Positions 46,363-55,175 of a stretch of 64,000 nt of DNA are shown piece by piece; the first letter of the stretch is position 1, and each line of letters starts with the position of its first letter. The translations under genes were made by a program, and so were the position numbers. The DNA comes from Synechocystis sp. PCC 6714 (GTDB lineage: Bacteria; Cyanobacteriota; Cyanobacteriia; Cyanobacteriales; Microcystaceae). The notes under the pieces were generated by a model. That model was given only the letters and a program-made list of their open reading frames with translations, did no database searches and was not told the DNA's origin. Where the stretch lies: assembly GCF_000478825.2 (NCBI RefSeq), contig NZ_CP007542.1, positions 2,356,001 to 2,420,000 on the forward strand, written 5' to 3'.

Positions 46363-47529
46363 CTAAGGTAGTGCCAACTGTTTTTTAATAGCAACACTTA
46401 TTTCCTCTTGAGATGGAGGTTCTCCATTGTTGTTGGCGAAGAGGGAATATAATACATTGATATAAATTTCTCCCAATGTAGTAGTTATCGTTGCCGCAGT
46501 AGTAGCGGAAATAGCTCCTCCGGCAATAGAGCCAACCCCAGGTATCATCTTTAAAATATTTGAAACAATAGCTCGACCCACAAATGTTCCGCCGACTCCG
46601 GCCGCAAATGCCCCTACAATAGTCACTAAAAAGCTTTGATCTAGGGTGAGTCCAAAGGTAGCTGAAATAACAGCAAGCATTCCAACTTGAATCGGAACAA
46701 TCGCTACTGCATCTGAAAATGGAATTGGCGAAACTCCTACAGATCCTGCCGCCGCCGCCGCTGCTAATACTATTTTCCTGGATTTCCTTCTTTTAAGTTC
46801 TAGATCCACTTTCTGAGCGGCAACAAATGCCCTCTGAGTTCCCTCAGGCACTACTTCCATTGTTAACTTTACTAAATCATGTAATCCTATCGGAGGTAAA
46901 ATATGACCTTCATCTAGTTCTTCTTGGATGGCCCTAACACGGATAACATTTTTTGCTAATGGTAACTGTGATTGAACTATTTGGTGAAATGATTTTACCT
47001 GTCCATCGGAATCATGAACTTTATCTTGCCTTGCCTTAGTTATAACCACAATAACTGACATATAACTGCTAAATAGTTTAACTAACTCTTCCTCTGCTGG
47101 TTCAACACGACGCAGGTCTTCCGCAATGCAAATCCAGGCAACATGAATGTGCTCTTTGGAATCTGAGCTATTACTTTTGTTGATGACGAACTGGCGGAGT
47201 TCTTCGAGAGTTTCTGAAAAATCTGCCATTTCCAAACCACGAGTATCAAAGATAGAAAGGGGAACGCCTTCTTTCTTTATTTCTCTTGTATGTTGAGTGA
47301 CAGGACGACCTTGGCCAGTTGTTGCAAAATTTCCTTGAAAAACAGAATTAATTAAAGTACTTTTGCCTACACCAGTTCTTCCTGCAATCAAAATATTGAC
47401 ATGACCTCTCTCTTTTAAAGCTTCCTTAATTGCCTCTGTGACGACTGAATTTAAATCGAAGTTTTCCATGGGATTATTCGTTAGTGTAGGATAGTAATTT
47501 TGTTGCGGTAAGACTAGTTGATTTTGCAT
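46363..47529 (-). CDS. Era/YcjF-like GTPase with hydrophobic glycine-rich C-terminus
   Basis: The 388 residues carry a TRAFAC-class GTPase domain: G1 GRTGVGKST (50-58), a Thr-rich switch (PVTQHTREIK, 77-85), G3 DTRG (95-98) and VVITKARQD (161-169) where the NKxD motif would be. The G4 motif is therefore non-canonical. Residues about 255-370 hold several hydrophobic, glycine-rich helices (IVLAAAAAAGSVGVSPIPF, VGMLAVISATFG, IPGVGSIAGGAIS), resembling DUF697. The second start at 47469 (MENFDLNSVV) is possible. It is the last gene of a leftward operon with two small glycine-zipper proteins and a YkvA protein. A role at the membrane is likely; function is unknown. Confidence 0.8.
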   Translation of the reverse strand: MQNQLVLPQQNYYPTLTNNPMENFDLNSVVTEAIKEALKERGHVNILIAGRTGVGKSTLINSVFQGNFATTGQGRPVTQHTREIKKEGVPLSIFDTRGLEMADFSETLEELRQFVINKSNSSDSKEHIHVAWICIAEDLRRVEPAEEELVKLFSSYMSVIVVITKARQDKVHDSDGQVKSFHQIVQSQLPLAKNVIRVRAIQEELDEGHILPPIGLHDLVKLTMEVVPEGTQRAFVAAQKVDLELKRRKSRKIVLAAAAAAGSVGVSPIPFSDAVAIVPIQVGMLAVISATFGLTLDQSFLVTIVGAFAAGVGGTFVGRAIVSNILKMIPGVGSIAGGAISATTAATITTTLGEIYINVLYSLFANNNGEPPSQEEISVAIKKQLALP

Positions 47530-47538
47530 AAAATATAT

Positions 47539-47874
47539 CTAACCAAATATATTTTTAACGCTTTGTCTTGCTTTTGCTTTGACGGAATCTGTAACGTACA
47601 TAGAGACCATTCCAATTGCTGCAGCTATTACGCCTAGATCATCAGTGTACCCAGCGACTGGGATAACATCAGGAACAGAGTCAATAGGGCAAATAAAATA
47701 AGCTAGGGCACTAAAAATAGCTGTTTTTGCCCATAACGGAGTATCTTTCTCTTGCGCAGCATAGTAAAGCCAAAGAGCTTTTTCGGTAACTTCTCGTCCC
47801 GCTTTCAGAGAAAAGTTCTTGATTTTTTGCCAAAATCCTGTGTCCGAGTATTTTTGCTTAACAGTAGAGGCCAT
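47539..47874 (-). CDS. YkvA family (DUF1232) membrane protein
   Basis: The 111-residue protein has the DUF1232 signature ALAYFICPIDSVPDVIPVAGY followed by DDLGVIAAAIGMVSMYV, with two membrane-associated helices. Members are common small membrane proteins with no settled function. It lies 9 bp upstream of the GTPase gene and 42 bp downstream of the 81-residue protein gene, all leftward, so the operon arrangement is strong. Confidence 0.85.
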   Translation of the reverse strand: MASTVKQKYSDTGFWQKIKNFSLKAGREVTEKALWLYYAAQEKDTPLWAKTAIFSALAYFICPIDSVPDVIPVAGYTDDLGVIAAAIGMVSMYVTDSVKAKARQSVKNIFG

Positions 47875-47916
47875 TGCTTATTTCTCCATTAATAAATTAG
47901 GTTTGGTCAATCACAA

Positions 47917-48162
47917 TTAGTTATTTTCTTGGCAATATTTGTAAGCTTTATACCCTGCGTATACAGCAACTCCTGCCACCGCTGCAATACCAGCGACAGG
48001 TAGAGCAACTACTGTAGTTGCAGTGGTTGTAAACCCTAAAAAGCCAGCAATCCCTGGGGCTGCAGTGGTAGTAGTTATGGTGGCAATAGTAATTTGTCCA
48101 CCTAAAGCTCCTCCTGCACCCAATCCTGTAGCAAGTCCTGCTCCCTTAATTTCATTCAGCAT
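47917..48162 (-). CDS. Glycine-zipper micro-membrane protein 1 (81 residues)
   Basis: The peptide starts MLNEIKGAGLATGLGAGGAL and carries two hydrophobic spans separated by a Thr-rich stretch (ATITTTTAAPG). The second ends ALPVAGIAAVAGVAVYAGYKAYKYC. Glycine and alanine spacing of the GxxxG kind is frequent, which favours tight helix packing in membranes. The C-terminal pattern PVxGxxxxxGxAxYxxxK is shared with the 77-residue protein upstream, so the two look like diverged paralogues. No export motif beyond the hydrophobic spans is present. A pore, membrane-remodelling partner or bacteriocin-like role is possible but unproven. Confidence 0.6.
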   Translation of the reverse strand: MLNEIKGAGLATGLGAGGALGGQITIATITTTTAAPGIAGFLGFTTTATTVVALPVAGIAAVAGVAVYAGYKAYKYCQENN

Positions 48163-48204
48163 GATTAAATCTCCTAGTTTTAGTAAAAAATTAGGGTATT
48201 TTAA

Positions 48205-48438
48205 TTAATCCAAAATCTTTTTCACTCCATAAGCTGCAAGTCCTGTAACAACCCCAGCCCCGATAACAGGTGCAGCTCCCACAGCTATAGCTCCAAAGCC
48301 ACCAGCCAAACCCATATTGCCCACAAACGCAGCAAGTCCAGCTCCGAGGGCACCACCACCCACAGCAAAGCCGGCTGCTTCTTTAATTTTTTCTTCTTGT
48401 TTCTGTTTAAACATAAGCCATTGTCCTGTTAAATTCAT
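48205..48438 (-). CDS. Glycine-zipper micro-membrane protein 2 (77 residues)
   Basis: The longest start is at 48438; an ATG at 48414 (MFKQKQEEKIKEAAG) has an AGGA about nine bases upstream and may be the true start (69 residues). A basic/acidic N-terminal helix is followed by two glycine-rich hydrophobic spans (FAVGGGALGAGLAAFVG and APVIGAGVVTGLAAYGVKK). It is the first gene of the leftward operon and shares its C-terminal pattern with the next protein. The shape recalls small helical-hairpin membrane peptides. Function unknown. Confidence 0.6.
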   Translation of the reverse strand: MNLTGQWLMFKQKQEEKIKEAAGFAVGGGALGAGLAAFVGNMGLAGGFGAIAVGAAPVIGAGVVTGLAAYGVKKILD

Positions 48439-48930
48439 AAGAACATCTTTAGCTTATGTTGAACGGCCAGAATTATATACGCAGAAGCTCCTTCTAGATT
48501 CTATTAATTTTGCGTCCCTTGAGAGCGGGTTTGGAAAGTAGGTTGAAGTATGAAAACTATAAAACTTTCACCATAATTAATGATAATGTGAGAATCTTAC
48601 AGCATCGACATAACTAATAACCAGTGGCAATTGGTAGAGTCTCATTTACCCAAAGCAAAAACTGAGGGAAGGAAACGAAGAATCAATAAAACCCCAGCAA
48701 CGCTGCTAAGCATATAAAAATCTGGTCAGGGAATGGGGTATATAGAGCCAGGATGGTTACCATGGCATTATTCTGACTAACCCACAACAACCCTAATTAT
48801 GGCGATCGCCTAGAATAGAAAACTGAAAGCGGCAATGGAGCCTAAAAATCCCTGATGGTTTTCCCCTGGGGATTAGTTTGCTTAAAAAAGTCTCATTTAA
48901 TCATTTATTGTCAAATTATCCCGTTAAACT
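48439..48930. other. Intergenic region with transposase remnant, right border of island
   Basis: This 492-bp stretch contains the promoter of the glycine-zipper operon at its left end, the IS5-type remnant (48586-48717) and a HIP1 octamer at 48802-48809. The rest shows no gene. The upstream region of the LptC-like gene lies at its right end. Confidence 0.5.
48586..48717 (+). pseudogene. IS5-type transposase N-terminal remnant
   Basis: An ATG at 48586-48588 is followed at once by TGA (48589-48591). After this the frame reads ESYSIDITNNQWQLVE, then SHLPKAKTEGRKRRINKT, to a TAA at 48715-48717. This matches the first 40 residues of IS5/IS1031-type transposases (DLTxxQWxLIExLLPxxKxxGRxRxxD). The rest of the element is not recognisable. 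It lies in the gap at the right border of the accessory island. Confidence 0.65.
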
Positions 48931-50124
48931 TTGCTAACTTCATTTTTTTTGCCCCTACGTCGTTTTTCCTCTGTTTTATTGGGGGGATTGATTTTTAGCA
49001 CGTTGATGCTAAGCAGCTGTGCTCCCCCCGATCCCCTGGAACAGCGTAGTCAACCACCGCCACCCAAGGAAGAAAGTAGCCTCACCCTCAACAATGCCAC
49101 CCTGGAACAGGCCAACGCTAAGGGACAAACGGTCTGGAAAATCCAGGTGCGGGAAGCCCGCTATAGCCCCGATGGCAGGAATGCAACCCTAGTTGAGGTG
49201 AAAGGGGATTTTTACGAAAATGGCAAAGTGGTGCTCCAGGTGAAGGCGGACAAAGGGGAAATCATCGAAGATGGCAAAGCGCTATTCCTGCGGGAGAACA
49301 TTGTTGCCCTTGACCCCCGTAATAAGGCGGTGTTGCGAGCCCAGGAAGTGGAGTGGCAGACGGAATCCAGCGTTTTAATTGCCCGCCAAAACCTAAAGGG
49401 GGAACATCCCGATTTAACTGTTACGGCCAAGGAGGGACGCTATGAAACCAAGGACCAAAGGTTAATCGTTTCCGGTGATGTGGTGGCGGTGACGGAACAC
49501 AACACCAAGGGCCAGAATCAGCCCAAAGACCCCCGCCGCCTAGAGTTAAAAACCGATAGTGTTACTTGGGAAATTAACAAAGACCGGGTTTTTGGCGATC
49601 GCCCATTGACCCTAGTGCGCTTTGTGGATAAAACTGCCACCGACGAAGTAAAAAGCGACCGAGCGGAATTATTGCTCAAGAAACAGTTGGTACACTTAGC
49701 GGGCTTAAATCAGTTCAAATCCATCCAACCGCCGCTACAAATCGCCGCCGAACCCATTAGTTGGTCTTACCTAAATCGATTTGTCACCACCGACAATCCC
49801 ATTAGCATTGTGGACTATGAACAACAAATTACAGTGCGGGGCAACCGCGGTTTTGTCAACTTGGCTGACGGGGTAGCAAAACTAGAACAGGGCACTAACA
49901 CCACGAGTCAAACGCAACAATCCCAACTCTATGCCGATGAGCTAACCTACAATTTTGGTCCCCAGACATTGGAGGCCAAGGGCAACATCATCTATGAGCA
50001 ACACAAGGGAGTTAAATTCAACCTCACTGGGGATTTAGCCCAGGGTTCTTTACCGGATAATAATGTGGTGGTAACCAGTACTAGCCCCGAAAGAGTAGTG
50101 ACGGAAATTTTCCCCAATCAGTAG
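48931..50124 (+). CDS. LptC/OstA-like LPS-export lipoprotein
   Basis: The start appears to be TTG at 48931. Residues 1-30 are a lipoprotein signal ending in the lipobox LSSC. The 397-residue protein is built of beta-jellyroll units of the LptA/LptC/OstA type, with phrases such as VEVKGDFYENGKVVLQVKADKGEI, TVTAKEGRYETKDQRLIVSGDVV and LEAKGNIIYEQHKGVKF. It is about twice the length of enterobacterial LptC, as usual for cyanobacterial forms. It probably carries lipopolysaccharide from the inner membrane towards the outer membrane. It converges with mutS. Confidence 0.83.
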   Translation: MLTSFFLPLRRFSSVLLGGLIFSTLMLSSCAPPDPLEQRSQPPPPKEESSLTLNNATLEQANAKGQTVWKIQVREARYSPDGRNATLVEVKGDFYENGKVVLQVKADKGEIIEDGKALFLRENIVALDPRNKAVLRAQEVEWQTESSVLIARQNLKGEHPDLTVTAKEGRYETKDQRLIVSGDVVAVTEHNTKGQNQPKDPRRLELKTDSVTWEINKDRVFGDRPLTLVRFVDKTATDEVKSDRAELLLKKQLVHLAGLNQFKSIQPPLQIAAEPISWSYLNRFVTTDNPISIVDYEQQITVRGNRGFVNLADGVAKLEQGTNTTSQTQQSQLYADELTYNFGPQTLEAKGNIIYEQHKGVKFNLTGDLAQGSLPDNNVVVTSTSPERVVTEIFPNQ

Positions 50125-50163
50125 GGCAAGTTATTGATTAAGGAACTCGCAGGATTTACGACT

Positions 50164-52800
50164 TTAAAAACCAAAAATATCTAATTGTTTGGCTGTGTCT
50201 TCCGCTATTGCAGTATCCGTTTGACCAGCCATCATTTTGCCGCGATTACCCTTGCGTAAACCGACGGCGATTTTACTATGTTTTTCAATCTGGGCCATTA
50301 CCTGCCGGGCCCTAGTAATAACGGAACTAGGTAATCCTGCTAAACGTCCTGCTTCAATGCCATAGGATTTATCCGCTCCCCCCGGTGTAACTTGGTGTAA
50401 AAAGATAATTTCCTCCGGTAATTCTTTGACCGTAACTTGAAAATTAGCCACATTTTCTAGTAGAGAAGCCAATTCGTTCAGTTCGTGATAGTGGGTGGCA
50501 AAAATTGTCCGAGCTTGGATTTCCCCCGCTAAATATTCCGCCACCGACCAGGCGATCGCCAAACCATCAAAGGTAGCAGTCCCCCGACCAATTTCATCCA
50601 GTAACACCAAAGATTTAGCGGTGGCATGGTTGAGAATATTGGCAGTTTCATTCATTTCTACCATAAAAGTTGACTGCCCCGTAGCTAGATCATCCACTGC
50701 CCCTACCCGGGTAAAAATACGGTCACAAATGCTTAAGGTTGCTGATTTTGCAGGAATAAAACTGCCAGTCTGGGCCATTAATTGTATTAATCCAACTTGG
50801 CGCAGATAGCAACTTTTGCCGCTGGCGTTGGGCCCTGTCAAAATGACCAAATCGGGATGCCAATGGTCATGGCCCAATTGGGTATTATTAGCGACAAAAA
50901 AGCCGGCCCCCAAGGATTGCTCCACCACCGGATGGCGCCCCGCTTCAATGTCAATTAAACCCGGTTCCGTTTGCATGGTGGGACGGCAATAACCTTGGTA
51001 AACTGCCACTTCCGCTAAACCGGCTAACACATCGATCGCCGCTACGGCCTTGGCCACTTCCCGGATCGGTTGGGCTTTTTCCGCCACGGTGGCCCGCACT
51101 TCAGTAAAAATTTCATACTCCAATTGATTCAATGCGGCCTGGGCAGTGAGAATCCTGGTTTCCCGCTCCTTTAATTCCGGTGTGATATATCTTTCCTCAT
51201 TAACTAAAGTCTGTTTACGAATGTAATTCTCCGGAGCTTGTTCCGACTTACTGCGGGGCAAACTGAGATAATAACCAAAGGCTTTGTTGTACCCTACTTT
51301 TAAATTGGCAATGCCGGTTTTTTCCCGTTCTGTGACTTCTAAATTGGCTAACCATTGGTTATCGTCCTCCGAACTTTGGCGCATTTCATCTAAGGCCTGA
51401 TTAACCCCACTGCGGATTAAGTTACCTTCACGAATATGTAAAGGGGGATTTTCCACAAGATGGGCCAACACATATTTGCCCAATTCTTCTAATTCCGGTG
51501 GTACTTTTTGCAAAGCCTTTAAATAGGGACTATGGCCTTCCTGGGCTAGCTCGGCTAAATCCGTTAATCGCACCAAAGAAGAAGCCAAACCGTACACATC
51601 CCTGGCACTGGCGGTGCCAGCCCCCACCCGTCCCGTTAATCGCTCCAAGTCATAAATTTGCCGTAATAGTTGCCGTAAATCCTGACGCAGGGGAGCATTT
51701 TCGTACAGTTCTTGGATGGTTTTTTGGCGAGCTTCAATGCCTTTTAGGTCCAACAATGGTTCCAGCAACCAACGGCGTAAAGCTCGACCACCCATGGTGG
51801 TGCTGGTGCGGTCCAAAGCCCACAGTAGGGAACCATGGAAACTACCATCCCGCACTGTTTGATTAATTTCTAAGTTGCGGCGGGTTTGGTGATCCAGAAT
51901 CAAAAAATCCGTTAACGCGTAGGTTTTTAATGGCTGGATGGGTACCACATGGGCTTTTTGGGTATCTTCAATGTATTCCAACAAACCACCGGCAGCCCGG
52001 ATTGCTAAAGGTAAGTTTTCACAGCCCATCCCTTCCAAAGATTTAACTCGAAAAGTAGTTAGTAGCCGTTGTTTTGCTTCCACCAAAGAAAAGGGAACTT
52101 GGGAGCGGAGGGAATAGCAAAAACTAATGGGCAATTGTTTAGGAATATATTCTGATGGTTCCCCCGGCCGCAAAATATTACGGATATCCGGAGCTGAAGT
52201 GGGAATGAGGACCTCCGACGGTTGTAATCTGAGTAATTCCACCGCCAAATCGTCCAAGTTGCTGGATTGGCAGGTGAAAAATTCCCCGGTGGAAATATCC
52301 GCATGGGCTAGGCCCCATTTATCGTCCACCAAGGCGATCGCCGCCAGGAAATTATTGCGCTTGGCGGGGAGCATACTGTCATCGGTCAAAGTGCCGGGGG
52401 TGAGTAACTTAGTTACTTGCCGTTCCACCATCCGCTTTTCCGCCTGGGCTTCGGCGGCATCCTCCACTTGGTCACAGATGGCCACGGCGTAGCCTTTTTC
52501 CACCAACTGCCGAGCGTAACGGTCCAGGGCATGGTGGGGCACACCGGTCATGGCTACCCGGCCAATTTCCTTGCCCCCCTCCTTGCTGGTTAAGATCAGT
52601 TCTAATTCCCTAGCAATGATCACCGCATCCTGGAAAAAACACTCAAAAAAGTCCCCCACCCGATATAACAAAAGAGCACCCTGATATTGTTCCTTGACCT
52701 CGGTGTAATGTTGGAACATCGGCGTCAACTTTTGGCGATCGAGCCCGTGATAGTCCCGTTGGGGTTCTTTAACTGTGCCGAGGAAGGGAGTATCAGTCAT
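50164..52800 (-). CDS. mutS: DNA mismatch repair protein MutS
   Basis: MutS recognises mismatches and small loops and starts repair with MutL. The ATG at 52800 ([17 protein letters not shown]) is chosen; the frame is open to 52953, but that extension would run into the divergent hypA gene. The 878 residues have the mismatch-binding domain ([20 protein letters not shown] with Phe-x-Glu), the connector and core domains, and the ATPase part with [32 protein letters not shown] and a C-terminal HTH. The length is normal. Confidence 0.96.
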   Translation of the reverse strand: MTDTPFLGTVKEPQRDYHGLDRQKLTPMFQHYTEVKEQYQGALLLYRVGDFFECFFQDAVIIARELELILTSKEGGKEIGRVAMTGVPHHALDRYARQLVEKGYAVAICDQVEDAAEAQAEKRMVERQVTKLLTPGTLTDDSMLPAKRNNFLAAIALVDDKWGLAHADISTGEFFTCQSSNLDDLAVELLRLQPSEVLIPTSAPDIRNILRPGEPSEYIPKQLPISFCYSLRSQVPFSLVEAKQRLLTTFRVKSLEGMGCENLPLAIRAAGGLLEYIEDTQKAHVVPIQPLKTYALTDFLILDHQTRRNLEINQTVRDGSFHGSLLWALDRTSTTMGGRALRRWLLEPLLDLKGIEARQKTIQELYENAPLRQDLRQLLRQIYDLERLTGRVGAGTASARDVYGLASSLVRLTDLAELAQEGHSPYLKALQKVPPELEELGKYVLAHLVENPPLHIREGNLIRSGVNQALDEMRQSSEDDNQWLANLEVTEREKTGIANLKVGYNKAFGYYLSLPRSKSEQAPENYIRKQTLVNEERYITPELKERETRILTAQAALNQLEYEIFTEVRATVAEKAQPIREVAKAVAAIDVLAGLAEVAVYQGYCRPTMQTEPGLIDIEAGRHPVVEQSLGAGFFVANNTQLGHDHWHPDLVILTGPNASGKSCYLRQVGLIQLMAQTGSFIPAKSATLSICDRIFTRVGAVDDLATGQSTFMVEMNETANILNHATAKSLVLLDEIGRGTATFDGLAIAWSVAEYLAGEIQARTIFATHYHELNELASLLENVANFQVTVKELPEEIIFLHQVTPGGADKSYGIEAGRLAGLPSSVITRARQVMAQIEKHSKIAVGLRKGNRGKMMAGQTDTAIAEDTAKQLDIFGF

Positions 52801-52909
52801 GGAGTAAGGATTCTGGGTTGAAATCAGAAAGCCCCCATTGTAAAAGATCTGCCGGGGATACTCGTCAAGCCAGGGGAAATTCGGGCAAACATTTGCCGGA
52901 GTCCGGTCT

Positions 52910-53251
52910 ATGCATGAAGTTAGTTTGATGGAACAAACCCTGGCGATCGCCATTGCCCAGGCGCAAGACCATGGGGCCAGTAAAATTCACCGTTTAACCC
53001 TGCGGGTGGGGCAACAGTCCGGGGTAGTGGCCGATGCCCTACGATTTGCGTTTGAAGTGGTGCGACAAAACACCATCGCTGACGGAGCAAAATTAGAGAT
53101 TGAAGAAATCCCCGTTACTTGCCACTGCCAAAACTGCCAACAAAGTTTTCAGCCGGAGGATTGGATCTATCGCTGTCCCCAATGCGACCGGATTAGCCAA
53201 ACGGTGCTGGATGGTAAACAGTTGGAATTAGCCTCTCTGGAACTGAGTTGA
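52910..53251 (+). CDS. hypA: Hydrogenase maturation nickel metallochaperone HypA
   Basis: HypA helps deliver nickel to hydrogenase (and in some bacteria urease). The 113-residue protein starts [11 protein letters not shown], and His2 is the known nickel ligand. The zinc site has CxxC pairs at Cys73/Cys76 and Cys89/Cys92. The other hyp genes are not nearby. The start codon is 109 bp from the mutS start on the opposite strand, and the longer mutS frame would overlap it. Confidence 0.93.
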   Translation: MHEVSLMEQTLAIAIAQAQDHGASKIHRLTLRVGQQSGVVADALRFAFEVVRQNTIADGAKLEIEEIPVTCHCQNCQQSFQPEDWIYRCPQCDRISQTVLDGKQLELASLELS

Positions 53252-53381
53252 GCGGGAATAAAGTCCTGACCGAGGGAAGAATCCCTATCGCCATGGGCTA
53301 TGTTAAATTTCTTTAAGCAACCGTAGCTCGGCTTTTCCTAAGCTGAACTGACTACAATCAATCATCACCTCGATTAACACG

Positions 53382-53870
53382 ATGTTTCCTCTACTGGCCC
53401 TTGAGATTCCTGAACCGATTAAAATTTATGGCCAATTTGGCCACCCCATTATGATGTGGGCGCTGTTCTTTACTTCTGTGTATGCCATGTGGCTGGGCTT
53501 CCAGTCTCGGCAAATTCGTTCGGCGGATGCGGAAAAACGCAAGGAATTAATTAAAAAGGATGTTAAGGGTAAACACTTTATCCTTGGCTCTCTCTTACTT
53601 TCTCTGATGGTGTTGGGCACCATTGGCGGCATGGCCGTTACCTATATTAACAATGGCAAACTGTTTGTCGGCCCCCACTTGATCGTTGGTCTAGCCATGG
53701 TTGGTTTAATCGCCACAGCGGCGGCTTTGGTCCCCTGGATGCAAAAGGGCAATGAAACGGCCCGCTTAACCCACATCACCCTGAACATCACCTTGATTGG
53801 TTTATTTGGCTGGCAAGCTTTCACCGGGGTGGAAATTGTCCAAAGAATTATTAGCAAATTGGGTTCCTAG
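53382..53870 (+). CDS. DUF4079 family membrane protein
   Basis: The 162 residues contain four hydrophobic segments, near 22-42, 67-90, 97-117 and 130-150. Conserved polar/aromatic motifs are GHPIMMWALFFTSVYAMW, KGKHFILGSLLLSLM and PHLIVGLAMVGLIATAAALVPWMQKG. The family occurs in cyanobacteria, algae and plants. Its function is unknown, although the His residues near membrane edges suggest a haem or quinone environment. It is 12 bp upstream of the LpxB-like gene, so the two are probably co-transcribed. Confidence 0.82.
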   Translation: MFPLLALEIPEPIKIYGQFGHPIMMWALFFTSVYAMWLGFQSRQIRSADAEKRKELIKKDVKGKHFILGSLLLSLMVLGTIGGMAVTYINNGKLFVGPHLIVGLAMVGLIATAAALVPWMQKGNETARLTHITLNITLIGLFGWQAFTGVEIVQRIISKLGS

Positions 53871-53882
53871 GTTATTACTGTT

Positions 53883-55175
53883 TTGCAAACTTTGCCCGTA
53901 TTAACCAATCCCGTTGATGTTTTAATCCTGTCCAATGGCCCAGGGGAAGTGACCACCTGGGTTCGTCCCGTTGTGCATGCTTTACGTCAATTACCGGCTG
54001 GCGATCGCCTGAGAATTTCGGTGATGCTTTCCCCCTGTCCCCATGCCATGGGCAAGGAAGCGGAGGTGGTCCGCAGTTATCCCGAAGTGGATCGGGTGCA
54101 GGGCAGTGAACATTTTTGGAATTTCCTGCTCTGGGGGAAAACGGCGGAACAATGGTCTTGGCATTCCCAAGGGGTGGTTCTTTTTCTGGGGGGAGATCAA
54201 TTCTTCGCCCTGGCGATCGCCAAAAGGTTGGGTTATCGTTCGGTGGTCTATGGGGAGTGGGATGCCCGCTGGCCCCAGTTGATTGATGCGTTTGGGGTGA
54301 TGAATGAGCAGGTGCGCCAAGCATTACCAAAGCGTTATCAGCCCAAGGCTAGGGTGGTGGGGGATTTAATGGTGGATGTGGATACCACCGATTCCCCCGT
54401 CGCTCCATCGCCAAAACCGTTAGTTGGCCTACTGCCCGGTTCCAAAGCCACTAAACTCAGCCAAGGGGTACCCCTGGAAGTGGCGATCGCCGTGGAGTTA
54501 CAGAAAACCCATCCCCAATGCCAGTTTGTGCTCTTCTTGGCGCCCACAGTGGATTTGCCTCAATTACAGGGTTACGGCCGGGTGGAGTCCAATCCTTTGG
54601 TAAGTACCATGGGCAACATTGAAATAGAAGTGGTGGAAAAAGACGGGCAAGAACCCTATCTGTTGACAACAACGGGGTTAAGAATTGACATTTGTCGCCA
54701 ATTTCCCGCTTTGACAGAGTTGAAAAAACTAACCTTTGCTTTAACCACTGTGGGGGCCAACACCGCTCAGTTGGGAGCCTTGGGCATTCCCATGGTGATT
54801 TTATTGCCCACCCAACACACGGAAGCCCTCAAACATTTAGACGGCCTGCCGGGATTAATTGCCCGCATTCCCTGGGTGGGGGCACAATCCATCCGTTTGA
54901 TTAATTACCTCATTGCCAAGAAAAAACGTCTTTTTGCCTGGCCCAATCTCTGGGCCGGTCGGGAAATTGTGCCGGAATTGTTGGGGGATTTAACTCCCGC
55001 CGGAGTAGCCAGCCAATTGACCCCCTGGTTAGACCATCCTGAACAGTTAACCCACATACGTCAACAACTGCAACAGGTGCGGGGCCAGTCCGGAGCGGCG
55101 ATCGCCATGGCAGAGTTAGTTGCAGAACAAATCATCGTACAGCAGAAACCAGTTAGGATGAGTTTGACAAAATAG
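53883..55175 (+). CDS. LpxB-like (lipid-A-disaccharide-synthase-related) glycosyltransferase
   Basis: The start is a TTG at 53883. The 430-residue protein resembles the GT-B glycosyltransferase LpxB: VDVLILSNGPGEVTTWVRPVV near the start, then VVLFLGGDQFFALAIAKRLGY, PLVGLLPGSKATKLSQGVP and a C-terminal domain with TTVGANTAQLGALGIPMVILLPTQ. The family is a cyanobacterial/plastid relative of LpxB with no proven product that I know. Cyanobacteria often lack classical lipid A, so the substrate is uncertain. The DUF4079 gene precedes it closely. Confidence 0.8.
   Translation: MQTLPVLTNPVDVLILSNGPGEVTTWVRPVVHALRQLPAGDRLRISVMLSPCPHAMGKEAEVVRSYPEVDRVQGSEHFWNFLLWGKTAEQWSWHSQGVVLFLGGDQFFALAIAKRLGYRSVVYGEWDARWPQLIDAFGVMNEQVRQALPKRYQPKARVVGDLMVDVDTTDSPVAPSPKPLVGLLPGSKATKLSQGVPLEVAIAVELQKTHPQCQFVLFLAPTVDLPQLQGYGRVESNPLVSTMGNIEIEVVEKDGQEPYLLTTTGLRIDICRQFPALTELKKLTFALTTVGANTAQLGALGIPMVILLPTQHTEALKHLDGLPGLIARIPWVGAQSIRLINYLIAKKKRLFAWPNLWAGREIVPELLGDLTPAGVASQLTPWLDHPEQLTHIRQQLQQVRGQSGAAIAMAELVAEQIIVQQKPVRMSLTK

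Noticed and set aside
48023-48208. Plus-strand frame opposite the 81-residue glycine-zipper gene
   Set aside because: It is a proline/alanine mirror of the glycine-rich gene and reads against the operon.
52801-52953. N-terminal extension of the mutS reading frame
   Set aside because: The added 51 residues are not MutS-like and would run into the divergent hypA gene; the ATG at 52800 begins a normal MutS N-terminus.
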